8,805 bases of DNA from Methanosarcinaceae archaeon (GTDB lineage: Archaea > Halobacteriota > Methanosarcinia > Methanosarcinales > Methanosarcinaceae), in NCBI GenBank assembly GCA_028690255.1, contig JAQVBP010000025.1:16863-25667 (forward strand), in the 5' to 3' direction. The first letter of the stretch is position 1. The number at the start of each line of letters is the position of its first letter. Below the pieces are notes generated by a model. The model was not told the origin of the DNA, did no database searches, and saw only the letters and a list, made by a program, of their open reading frames with translations. The translations under genes were made by a program, and so were the position numbers. Of the stretch, positions 1-5,658 are shown in pieces.

Positions 1-40
1 AAAAAAACGACAGAAAAAACTATACACCGGGCGGTTTTTT
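1..40 (-). terminator. Possible T-rich transcript end at left edge
   Basis: Read on the minus strand, this stretch has two T runs, T6 then T7, at the window edge. The arms AAAAAAC (14-20) and GTTTTTT (34-40) are a perfect 7-bp inverted repeat around a GC-rich loop. Archaeal termination relies mainly on T-rich tracts, so this is a reasonable end for transcripts coming from the gene ending at 144. The call is inferred from composition only. The inverted repeat could also act on transcripts entering from the plus side. Confidence 0.4.
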
Positions 41-51
41 AGTCCTCTTGA

Positions 52-66
52 GGGAGCGAAGCTCCC
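52..66. repeat. Short perfect GC-rich hairpin
   Basis: GGGAGC (52-57) and GCTCCC (61-66) are complementary around a 3-nt GAA loop (TTC on the minus strand). The hairpin lies between the 19-bp tandem repeats and the T-rich edge, downstream of the minus-strand gene ending at 144. It may be part of that transcript's 3' end structure. The same GGGAGC string on the minus strand recurs at the border of the tandem repeats (81-86), so the hairpin may be a degenerate member of the same repeat family. Confidence 0.45.
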
Positions 67-85
67 GAAAAGGACACCGTGCTCC

Positions 86-142
86 CGAAGCGGAACTCGG
101 GTGCCGAAGCGGAACTCGGGTGCCGAAGCGGAATTCGGGTGC
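86..142. repeat. Three tandem copies of a 19-bp unit
   Basis: The unit CGAAGCGGAACTCGGGTGC occurs three times head to tail (86-104, 105-123, 124-142). The first two copies are identical and the third has one C-to-T change. Across each unit, CCCGA (or its near match) and TCGGG can pair, so every copy may form a small hairpin. The array starts 1 nt after the stop codon of the minus-strand gene ending at 144, which places it in that gene's 3' untranslated region. There are no CRISPR-like spacers. It is either a structured 3' end or an intergenic repeat family. Confidence 0.85.
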
Positions 143-143
143 T

Positions 144-668
144 TTAGAAGCCCTCAACGTCCATACCCAGGCCTTCCCCGTTAAGCATGAGTTCTCCGTA
201 TACTAATTTTTCAAGGGTCTCGGCCACGTATTTGCGTTGCTGATATTTCTGAATGTCTTCGTGTATGTGAAGGTCCGAGTCAACCTGGACCCTCAGGAGG
301 GCAAAATGAAAGGCCTTTTCGTTTTTTATCTTCATGGTGTAAAACGTTTCCAGCATACCCGGAAGTTTGAGGGGGGCTTCTATCACTTCAGCTAAAAGTA
401 ACATCTCTTCTGAGATACTTTCGATATCGGTCATTATATTTTCCCTGCCCAGAACAAGCTGCAGGGCCTTCTCGGAATATTTTTTACCGGCAATGGTGAT
501 TTCCCTGTTAATCTTTTCAACTCCTGTATTTAATTTCCTGTATTTAATTTGTGAAATTAAGGCTACCTGATGGCTCTTATCTTTTTCCTTTAATCCGGAA
601 GAACTTGAACATTTTTGCGGGAAAAAGGAAAACGGAGAAAAAGGGAAAAGGGAAATGAGGAATTTCAA
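144..668 (-). CDS. Uncharacterised protein downstream of sufB, start uncertain
   Basis: I do not recognise this protein. From residue ~52 it looks like a genuine soluble protein: KKYSEKALQLVLGR, then an acidic helical stretch (SISEEMLLLAEVIEA), then a charged C-terminal part (LHIHEDIQKYQQRKYVAETLEKLVYGEL). The longest frame starts at a TTG whose last two bases overlap the sufB TGA (TTGA), which would suit translational coupling. However, the first ~20 residues are phenylalanine-rich only because the DNA there is a polypyrimidine tract. No ATG, GTG or TTG lies in frame between 668 and 434. An ATG at 434, preceded by AGGG about 8 nt upstream, would give 96 residues but would discard plausible coding sequence at residues 52-78. 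The upstream part also holds a 14-bp tandem duplication, which is not a multiple of three. The gene may therefore have an unusual start or a damaged 5' end. Confidence is moderate that it is a gene and low for the start. Confidence 0.55.
   Translation of the reverse strand: MKFLISLFPFSPFSFFPQKCSSSSGLKEKDKSHQVALISQIKYRKLNTGVEKINREITIAGKKYSEKALQLVLGRENIMTDIESISEEMLLLAEVIEAPLKLPGMLETFYTMKIKNEKAFHFALLRVQVDSDLHIHEDIQKYQQRKYVAETLEKLVYGELMLNGEGLGMDVEGF
523..550. repeat. Perfect 14-bp tandem duplication
   Basis: CCTGTATTTAATTT occurs twice in direct tandem (523-536, 537-550). On the minus strand this reads AAATTAAATACAGG twice and is AT-rich enough to resemble a promoter element. It lies inside the longest frame of the unknown gene 144-668. 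A 14-bp duplication shifts the frame, so this stretch is either noncoding leader or a recent change near the gene's 5' end. Removing one copy puts a TAA in frame just upstream, so the upstream part was not simply an intact frame before the duplication. Confidence 0.85.
619..662 (-). terminator. Polypyrimidine tract just after sufB
   Basis: This 44-nt stretch is all purine on the plus strand except for C633 and T656, so the minus-strand transcript reads almost pure pyrimidine with several T3-T5 runs. It begins 3 nt after the sufB stop codon. T-rich tracts after a stop codon are the usual archaeal termination signal, so some transcripts of the cobZ-sufB unit may end here. If it does terminate, the downstream gene would need its own promoter. 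The tract contributes the odd phenylalanine-rich N-terminus of the longest reading of that gene. Confidence 0.4.
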
Positions 669-1627
669 GCAAGCATTCCCTTTACGATCACATCAACGGC
701 AGCGTCTTCATCAAGCCCGCGGGCCATGAGAGTCTCAACTTCCTTTTTGTCCACGCAGCCTATTGCGGCTTCATGGGTTACCTTGGCAAGGGGGTTATCG
801 ACCCTGACAATAGGGATCGCTTCGGCTTTTGCATTGTCCTGAATGACCTCCATACAGTCCACGTGTCCGCGGGCGTGGGGGGCGTGGCCTTCCGTAATCC
901 CTATAAATTCGGAAACGGCATTTTCGGTCAGGGCAAGCCTGCTCTTAATAACACTTCTTGCGTTTTCCCCGTTCAGGGAAATCTTTTCTTTGACCTTTAT
1001 CAGGTCGTCCGCTTTTCCGTAGACTTTTGTGACCATCTCGCAGATGGAGTCTTTTCCGGCGTCCACGTCATAATCGAAATCAAGGAGGCCCACCCGGCCC
1101 TCGATCAGGGTAAAGTTCGAAAAATAGCGGCCTCCTTCCTCAATTTTTATGTGCGCTTTCGGGAGCACCCGAATGCCACCGTGGGGGCCATGAAAATGAG
1201 TTTCGGTATATTTCAGGGAAGCATTTTTCCCGATAAGCATCTTTGCATCCATTTTGTGGACAATCTTCACGGCGTTGGGGAAAGTACAGTGAGCAACCAG
1301 CTCGACGGCAGAACCCTCTTCTGCGATAAAGTCCATGTTGATTTCCTGAACTCCGTCTTCGGGAATCAGCCCGAAACAGAGGTGGACAGGGTCCGGAATT
1401 CTGTAACCCTTTTTGATGGTCATTTTAATGTTGACCCCGGTTTCCGTCTCTTCCTTCTCAAGCTCAACCCCTTCGGTCTGGTTTGCACTGAGCACCTTGC
1501 TTCCGCTAATCACCAGGCTTGAGACCCCGTGATCATGCAGGACAGCCGTATTTCCGCCTGCTGCGGCATAGGCCAGGCCCATGTCCTCAACTTCTTCAGA
1601 AAGCACTTTCAACGTTTTCACAGTCAT
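665..1627 (-). CDS. sufB: SufB-type Fe-S cluster scaffold (minimal SUF / SMS type)
   Basis: This is the scaffold partner of SufC, which assembles iron-sulfur clusters in the cytoplasm. The protein has 320 residues. That matches the short archaeal SufB form and is clearly shorter than bacterial SufB of roughly 480-500. It has the SufB/SufD core: AHCTFPNA (112-119), the His-rich ETHFHGPHGG (142-151), RYFSNFTLIEGRVG (167-180), LNGENARSVIKSR (218-230), GHVDCMEVIQ (254-263) and VTHEAAIGCVDKKEVETLMARGLDE-type C-terminus (283 onward). Candidate cluster-handling residues are Cys258, Glu286 and Cys291, plus the 144-149 histidines. No separate SufD is nearby, so it probably forms a SufB homodimer with two SufC. 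This pairing has been described in archaea as the SUF-like minimal system (SmsCB). The start is the ATG at 1627, with AGGAGG inside the end of sufC and a 2-nt gap, so the two genes are translationally coupled. Confidence 0.92.
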   Translation of the reverse strand: MTVKTLKVLSEEVEDMGLAYAAAGGNTAVLHDHGVSSLVISGSKVLSANQTEGVELEKEETETGVNIKMTIKKGYRIPDPVHLCFGLIPEDGVQEINMDFIAEEGSAVELVAHCTFPNAVKIVHKMDAKMLIGKNASLKYTETHFHGPHGGIRVLPKAHIKIEEGGRYFSNFTLIEGRVGLLDFDYDVDAGKDSICEMVTKVYGKADDLIKVKEKISLNGENARSVIKSRLALTENAVSEFIGITEGHAPHARGHVDCMEVIQDNAKAEAIPIVRVDNPLAKVTHEAAIGCVDKKEVETLMARGLDEDAAVDVIVKGMLA

Positions 1628-1629
1628 GG

Positions 1630-2367
1630 TCAGTCCTCCTGTAAATAGAGCCTGTTATCACAGGGGATGCACCTGTTTATGAAAAAATGGCTGATCTCCT
1701 CAGGGTCCCCGCTCCGGAGAACTGCCCCCTCGCACATGAGAGAAGCCCTGTCGGAAGCCTCGGCAATTTCTTTCCTGTGGGTGATCACAAGCACGGAAGC
1801 CCCGTTTTCCTTCAGGGCCTGAATAAGGGACACGATCTCTTTGAGGGAAACTACATCGATTCCTGAATCAGGTTCATCGAGAATTGCGAGTTTGGGTTTC
1901 ATAGTGAGGATGGAGGCAAGTTCGATCCGCTTCCTCTCCCCTCCGCTCAGGGCCTCGCCCACTTCCCTGTCAATATATTTTTCGGGCTTCAGGTCCACTT
2001 TCCGGAGAGCCGACCTGATTTCCTCTTCCGTAATGTTGCCGTTTCCTCCGGCCCCGATTGCGAGGTAGTCTCTGACCTTGAGCCCTTCGAAGCGTGCAGG
2101 CTCCTGCCAGGCAAGGGTTATTCCTTTTTTTGCGCGCTCCGTTATAGAAAGTTTCGCGATGTCTTCCCCGTTGAATAATATACTTCCTTCCTCAGGTTCG
2201 TATCCCTGCAGGCCCATCAGGGTATAGGCAAGCGAGCTCTTTCCCGCCCCGTTAGAACCTATGATACTGTGGATTTCCCCGTCTCCGATTTCAAGGTTAA
2301 CTCCGACAAGGATCTTTTTTCCGTCACGGTTTAGTGTAAGGTTTTTTAAGGTTAGAATAACAGCCAC
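1630..2367 (-). CDS. sufC: SufC-type ABC ATPase for Fe-S cluster assembly
   Basis: This is the soluble ABC ATPase that drives conformational change in the SufB scaffold. It has no membrane domain and is not a transporter. The 245-residue protein has every ABC landmark: Walker A GSNGAGKS (37-44), Q-loop Gln88 in the SufC-typical AWQEPARFEGL, signature LSGGERKR (140-147), Walker B LAILDEPDSGID (160-171) and H-loop His197. DEPDSGID is the characteristic SufC version of this segment. An extra feature is a CxxC pair, Cys233 and Cys236, near the C-terminus (NRCIPCDN). The start is a GTG at 2367. Its GGAG ribosome site sits only 2 nt upstream, which is unusually close, and no better start is visible. 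It follows cobY by 11 nt and precedes sufB by 2 nt, so it is firmly in the cobZ-cobS-cobY operon. The smsC name also applies if this is the minimal SUF-like system. Confidence 0.93.
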   Translation of the reverse strand: MAVILTLKNLTLNRDGKKILVGVNLEIGDGEIHSIIGSNGAGKSSLAYTLMGLQGYEPEEGSILFNGEDIAKLSITERAKKGITLAWQEPARFEGLKVRDYLAIGAGGNGNITEEEIRSALRKVDLKPEKYIDREVGEALSGGERKRIELASILTMKPKLAILDEPDSGIDVVSLKEIVSLIQALKENGASVLVITHRKEIAEASDRASLMCEGAVLRSGDPEEISHFFINRCIPCDNRLYLQED

Positions 2368-2378
2368 CTCTCCGGTTT

Positions 2379-3005
2379 TTACAAGAAGTTTTCAGGACTC
2401 TCTTGCTCCAGCAGTTCCTTACAGCGCCGGAGGTCCTCTACGTTATTGACATTTATTGCCAGTTTGGGATTGTCCAGTATAAGATTAAAATCTTCCTGTT
2501 CTTCATTGATATTGTTACTGTCCAGAATATTAACCCCTATGGGCACGATCAGTTTACCCTTTTTATTGAAAACGGTATCAGGCCGGACTCCGGCTTTTTT
2601 GCAGACATTTATAGGGACATAAACCGAGAGGGCCGGTTCCTCGTGCTCTTCGTATGTCTCGATAACCGAGTCGATCAGTTCAGGGGAAAGCAGGGGAAGA
2701 TCCGACATGGTAATCATCACAGGGCCTTTTGCCCCTGAAGTTTCCACAGCGTAGACCATGTCCCCGACGTAGTTTCCTCCGAAGGTCCTTATCACTCCCA
2801 CTTTCCCGTTGTAGCGTTCCCGGAGCATGATTTCGGTTTTCGGGGTAACCGGAGAGACTGCAACAAAGACTTTGTCTATGTGTTTTGCAGCCCGCAATGT
2901 ATCGATAACATAAGTAATAAGCGGTTTTCCAAGCAGTTCCACACAGGGTTTTTCACCCATTCCGAGCCTCTGGCCAAATCCGCCTGCCATTACAATAGCG
3001 TCCAT
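2379..3005 (-). CDS. cobY: Adenosylcobinamide-phosphate guanylyltransferase CobY
   Basis: CobY is the archaeal replacement for bacterial CobU. It transfers GMP from GTP to adenosylcobinamide phosphate, giving AdoCbi-GDP for CobS. The protein has 208 residues from the chosen start, close to characterised archaeal CobY (about 196). The nucleotidyltransferase signature is at the very N-terminus: MDAIVMAGGFGQRLGMGEKP, with Gly8, Gly9, Gly11, Arg13, Gly15 and Lys19. It continues with PLITYVIDTL and the acidic TMSDLPLLSPELI loop expected to bind metal and nucleotide. A longer frame begins at 3023. I chose the ATG at 3005 because a GGAGG ribosome site lies 8 nt upstream and the Rossmann motif starts immediately. 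The gene overlaps the end of cobS by 16 bp, a sign of coupling between the two consecutive pathway steps. It has no CobU-like kinase part, as expected when CbiB uses phosphorylated aminopropanol directly. Confidence 0.92.
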   Translation of the reverse strand: MDAIVMAGGFGQRLGMGEKPCVELLGKPLITYVIDTLRAAKHIDKVFVAVSPVTPKTEIMLRERYNGKVGVIRTFGGNYVGDMVYAVETSGAKGPVMITMSDLPLLSPELIDSVIETYEEHEEPALSVYVPINVCKKAGVRPDTVFNKKGKLIVPIGVNILDSNNINEEQEDFNLILDNPKLAINVNNVEDLRRCKELLEQESPENFL

Positions 3006-3823
3006 ATAAGTCCTCCCGCACATCCGTTATTACTCAGTTGAAGAATAAGGGCTATGGTTATAAGGGCAGTTACCCTCCCTACCTCGTTTGCCATGCCGAT
3101 CCCGTCTCCATTCAGGCCTCCGAAGTGGGTATTGCTCCGGTTAAGCAGGACAAGAGCCGAAACACAGGCCGCAAGATAGGCAATAAGCCCGACCGTCCCG
3201 AAAGCGAACGTGCAGACCGCCGCCCCGAAAACAAACCCGATTGAAAAGTTAAATCCCGTTGCCCCGTTAATGGTCATGGACCCCAGGCCCTCGTGGAGGG
3301 ACTTACCGAAAGTCGCGATGGTGAGCATGGCCTGTTTGGAACTGACCTCGGCAACGAACATGGAAAGGAACATAATTTCAGGGAGTCCCGGGCCAGAACC
3401 CGTACTCGAAAAGCCCTGTCCTTCGGCCTGGATAGCCCGGATGGCGCTGAAAAACATGAGCAGCAAGAGCACGCAAAACGCCACCCCCCCTATCCCGAGG
3501 GTCGTGTCCTTCAGGGCTTTGAGTTTCCTCTCAAGTGAACCGTGGGCCGTCATCCCGTCTCCGAGGTCCGCAACCCCGTCCAGGTGGTTAAAACCCGTAA
3601 TGTAATATACGAATACCATGATGACAGCCGCGGTAATCGAGTCAGGCAAAACTGTCTGGCCGAGGTATGCGACCGCCCCTACAAGCAGCCCGAGTACGGC
3701 CCCCACCACGGGATAAAAATAGATCTTTTTCATAAGCTGGTCGATCCCTTCCATGGAAAGCCCGACCGGAATAGTTGACAGGAATCCGAACCCCGACTTC
3801 AGGGCAAGTAAATAGGAATTCAT
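2990..3823 (-). CDS. cobS: Adenosylcobinamide-GDP ribazoletransferase (cobalamin-5'-phosphate synthase) CobS
   Basis: CobS is an integral membrane enzyme that joins AdoCbi-GDP to the lower-ligand riboside 5'-phosphate, releasing GMP and giving adenosylcobamide 5'-phosphate. The 277-residue length is typical. The catalytic signature HLDGVADLGDG lies at 80-90, with KDTTLGIGG (105-113) after it and FGGLNGDGIGMANE (234-247) near the C-terminus, all classic CobS positions. Hydrophobic segments at about 36-58, 63-77, 112-128, 193-226 and 250-264 make it polytopic. A loop at 132-150 is unusually rich in Gly and Ser. The ATG start at 3823 is 19 nt after the cobZ stop and has only a weak ribosome site (GGGCGG about 11 nt upstream), so translation may depend on coupling to cobZ. 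The 3' end overlaps cobY. Confidence 0.93.
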   Translation of the reverse strand: MNSYLLALKSGFGFLSTIPVGLSMEGIDQLMKKIYFYPVVGAVLGLLVGAVAYLGQTVLPDSITAAVIMVFVYYITGFNHLDGVADLGDGMTAHGSLERKLKALKDTTLGIGGVAFCVLLLLMFFSAIRAIQAEGQGFSSTGSGPGLPEIMFLSMFVAEVSSKQAMLTIATFGKSLHEGLGSMTINGATGFNFSIGFVFGAAVCTFAFGTVGLIAYLAACVSALVLLNRSNTHFGGLNGDGIGMANEVGRVTALITIALILQLSNNGCAGGLIWTLL

Positions 3824-3842
3824 TTATCTAACCGCCCGTTTT

Positions 3843-4385
3843 TTAATCTTCGTATTCAAGGTCCGCAATGCTTCTTGAGTACATATTGGAGGAAACCCCT
3901 CCGATCAGGCCTCCGATTACGTCGTCCATAAAAGGCCCGAGTTTCGCAAGGATTCCGGGTTTTAGCTTGTCAAACCTGACAAACTCGAAGGTGCCCTTCG
4001 AGCCGCTGACGTAGTTTGCAATACTTGTTCCGAGCACCTCGTCCGCTATGATAAAGGTCAGGTCCTTTTCGTAGGAACTTTTACTGAGGTTCGGGAGTTT
4101 GCCTTTTCTTCCTTCCCGCTCAAGTAAAATCCCCGAGTAAATAAGGAGACAGAGGTTAGGGTCGGAAAGGGCAAGTTTGAGTTCTCTTTTGAACACCGTT
4201 TCGGCTTTTTCCCTGGTCTCAAGCCCGGGATGCGGGACATACATTTCAAGGCCCGTGTCCACGAGGTCCTGTACACTTATACCCTCTTCTTTCAGGGCAT
4301 CCAGGATGTCATAGCTGGCCTTACCCTCAAGCGTTTCAGGCTGGTCTTTTTTCAGGTCCCTGTTTTCAATATCGGATAATTTCAT
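3843..4385 (-). CDS. cobZ: Alpha-ribazole-phosphate / adenosylcobamide-5'-phosphate phosphatase CobZ
   Basis: CobZ removes the terminal phosphate of alpha-ribazole 5'-phosphate or adenosylcobamide 5'-phosphate, the last step of nucleotide-loop assembly. It was identified in Methanosarcina mazei as an unrelated replacement for bacterial CobC. The protein has 180 residues and belongs to the PgpA-like phosphatase family. Visible family traits are the acidic segment IADEVLGTSIANYVSG in the middle and the C-terminal MDDVIGGLIGGVSSN, which matches the DD..G..G pattern of PgpA proteins. Unlike many PgpA members it has no long membrane anchor. A longer frame runs back to 4436. I chose the ATG at 4385 because GAGTGATC, a good match to the archaeal ribosome site, sits just upstream and the extra residues are AT-rich leader. 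It is the first gene of the cobZ-cobS-cobY-sufC-sufB unit. Confidence 0.9.
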   Translation of the reverse strand: MKLSDIENRDLKKDQPETLEGKASYDILDALKEEGISVQDLVDTGLEMYVPHPGLETREKAETVFKRELKLALSDPNLCLLIYSGILLEREGRKGKLPNLSKSSYEKDLTFIIADEVLGTSIANYVSGSKGTFEFVRFDKLKPGILAKLGPFMDDVIGGLIGGVSSNMYSRSIADLEYED

Positions 4386-4413
4386 GCTGATCACTCGGGT
4401 AAAATAAATGGAA

Positions 4414-4422
4414 ATTATAAAA
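4414..4422 (-). promoter_or_regulatory. Candidate TATA box for cobZ operon
   Basis: On the minus strand TTTTATAAT lies about 30 bp before the cobZ ATG at 4385. Archaeal transcription starts about 25 bp downstream of a TATA box, which would put the start within about 10 nt of the ATG. That leader would be very short and would clip part of the ribosome site. Other AT-rich segments further upstream (about 4490-4515) could serve instead. This is inference from composition and spacing only. Confidence 0.3.
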
Positions 4423-4489
4423 GCCTTAATAAACAATATGAATTCTGCTTTATGAAAAGGTCCAGTTCAGATAATAGTAACGGATCAGA

Positions 4490-4507
4490 TTAATTAACGG
4501 TAATTAA
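4490..4507. promoter_or_regulatory. AT-rich inverted repeat upstream of cobZ
   Basis: TTAATTA (4490-4496) and TAATTAA (4501-4507) are perfect 7-bp arms around ACGG. The element is about 105 bp upstream of the cobZ start and 165 bp downstream of cbiB. Many prokaryotic repressors bind such short AT-rich dyads, so it could be an operator, but A/T palindromes also arise by chance in AT-rich spacers. No riboswitch-like structure is evident in this spacer. Two copies of GGATAATAAAG (4545-4555, 4560-4570) lie nearby. Confidence 0.25.
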
Positions 4508-4635
4508 TGGATTAATAACACTGAAGACCGGACTACTAAAACCCGGATAATAAAGGCCAGGATAATAAAGAATTATTCTCGGAATTGCAGATTTCCTGAA
4601 ATTGAAAATCTCCGAAAATAGAAATTTACCCTGGG

Positions 4636-4654
4636 GCTGGCAGGGCCTGCCAGC
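4636..4654 (-). terminator. Perfect hairpin after cbiB, possible terminator or attenuator
   Basis: GCTGGCAGG and CCTGCCAGC are perfect 9-bp arms around a single base, folding as an 8-bp GC-rich stem with a 3-nt loop. On the minus strand the hairpin begins 17 nt after the cbiB stop. A moderately T-rich stretch follows (AAATTTCTATTTTC) rather than a clean T run. It may end or reduce transcription between cobD-cbiB and cobZ, or protect the cobD-cbiB mRNA 3' end. The sequence does not show which. Confidence 0.45.
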
Positions 4655-4671
4655 AAACCGGAGCCTGGGAA

Positions 4672-5646
4672 TCAGGCAGTCAGCTTCCAGATCATTACCG
4701 AAAAGGCAATAACGGAAAGCCCTGAAGCTATTGCTATTAGAAGGGACACCCTTTTTATATCCTTTAGTTCTGTTGGCCGGAACTTTCCCCCGAGTACGTA
4801 AACCCCGGGTTTTTGAAGCCGGACCTTGAGGGCACCCGCGGCGGATGCCATTGGATATCCGGAATTGGGAGAGGGGGTATTTGCCCCTTCCCGAAGAGCC
4901 GTTCTCAGGCAGTTTCCGGGACTGAATTTTCCGTCCTTTTGCGGGATAAAGGCTGCAAGGCGGGCCGCGGCCGTTATGAAGAATACGGAAAGCCTTGCGG
5001 GAATCCAGTTCAGGACGTCGTCGCTCCTGGCCGAGAAAAACCCGAGCTCCCTGTAAGGTTCTTTCTTGTACCCCACCATGGAATCAAGGGTGTTTATGGC
5101 TTTATAAACGTAGGCCGCAACGAGTCCGAGGTTTCCGAAAAGGGCATAGTAGAAGATCGGGGTAAGAATGCCGTCCACGAAATTTTCGGAGACCGACTCC
5201 ACGACCGCCGAAGACATCTGAATCTTTGTAAGGCTTCCCGGGTCCCGGCTTACGTAGATGGGGAGCAGTTCCTTTACCCTGTCAAGGCTGCCTTCTTCAA
5301 GTTCTTTATAAATTTCCCTGGCCGGAGAGAGCAGGCAGCGGATGGCAAAGGTGGCCTTCAGAAAGTATGCCTCAAGGGCAAGCCCCAGAACTTCCGGGAC
5401 CACCGGTAGCTTTGCGACGTAGAGGACCAGATACCCCAGGCCCCCGGAAAAGAGGACACACGTGAGGGCCATCCCGATCCCGTACAGGGTCCTGTGTTTT
5501 TTCGGAGCCGCGCTTTTCAGGACCCCGATAAGTTTTCCGATCCAGACAACGGGGTGGAGAGCCGCAGGGGGCTCGCCCAGAAAGACGTCGATGGCTACCG
5601 CAAGCAGGAGCACCTGGATAAGGTGCACACTTTCCGGATAAAACAT
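4672..5646 (-). CDS. cbiB: Adenosylcobinamide-phosphate synthase CbiB
   Basis: CbiB is a membrane enzyme that forms the amide between adenosylcobyric acid and (R)-1-amino-2-propanol phosphate, giving AdoCbi-P. It has the usual length, 324 residues. Diagnostic segments are DVFLGEPP (20-27), HPVVWIGK (31-38), SRDPGSL (133-139), ESVSENFVDGI (150-160), NTLDSMVGYK (185-194) and SPNSGYPMASAAGAL (259-273). Hydrophobic stretches at about 7-23, 56-78, 160-182 and 300-320 suggest several membrane passes. The ATG at 5646 has an AAGGAG ribosome site 8 nt upstream. It follows cobD by 12 nt, so the enzyme that makes aminopropanol phosphate and the one that uses it are co-expressed. In some annotations this protein is named CobD, which risks confusion with the neighbouring decarboxylase. 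Confidence 0.94.
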   Translation of the reverse strand: MFYPESVHLIQVLLLAVAIDVFLGEPPAALHPVVWIGKLIGVLKSAAPKKHRTLYGIGMALTCVLFSGGLGYLVLYVAKLPVVPEVLGLALEAYFLKATFAIRCLLSPAREIYKELEEGSLDRVKELLPIYVSRDPGSLTKIQMSSAVVESVSENFVDGILTPIFYYALFGNLGLVAAYVYKAINTLDSMVGYKKEPYRELGFFSARSDDVLNWIPARLSVFFITAAARLAAFIPQKDGKFSPGNCLRTALREGANTPSPNSGYPMASAAGALKVRLQKPGVYVLGGKFRPTELKDIKRVSLLIAIASGLSVIAFSVMIWKLTA

Positions 5647-5658
5647 TAATCTGACTCC

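Noticed and set aside
86..142. CRISPR array
   Set aside because: The 19-bp units abut directly with no spacers, and no cas genes are present in the window.
144..668. Lipoprotein or secreted protein from the Phe-rich N-terminus with Cys20
   Set aside because: The residues before Cys20 (PQK) do not form a lipobox, and the hydrophobic run is explained by a polypyrimidine tract that is probably not translated.
773..1522. 249-codon plus-strand open frame opposite sufB
   Set aside because: It lies entirely inside the SufB coding region on the other strand, without ribosome site or family resemblance, so it is a codon-bias shadow.
1630..2367. Reading the ABC ATPase as a transporter component
   Set aside because: No permease is adjacent. 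DEPDSGID, WQEPARFEG and the coupled sufB downstream identify it as SufC.
4386..4671. Cobalamin riboswitch in the spacer before cobZ
   Set aside because: I see no B12-box-like sequence, and the spacer is mostly AT-rich with simple dyads. Cobalamin riboswitches are essentially bacterial.
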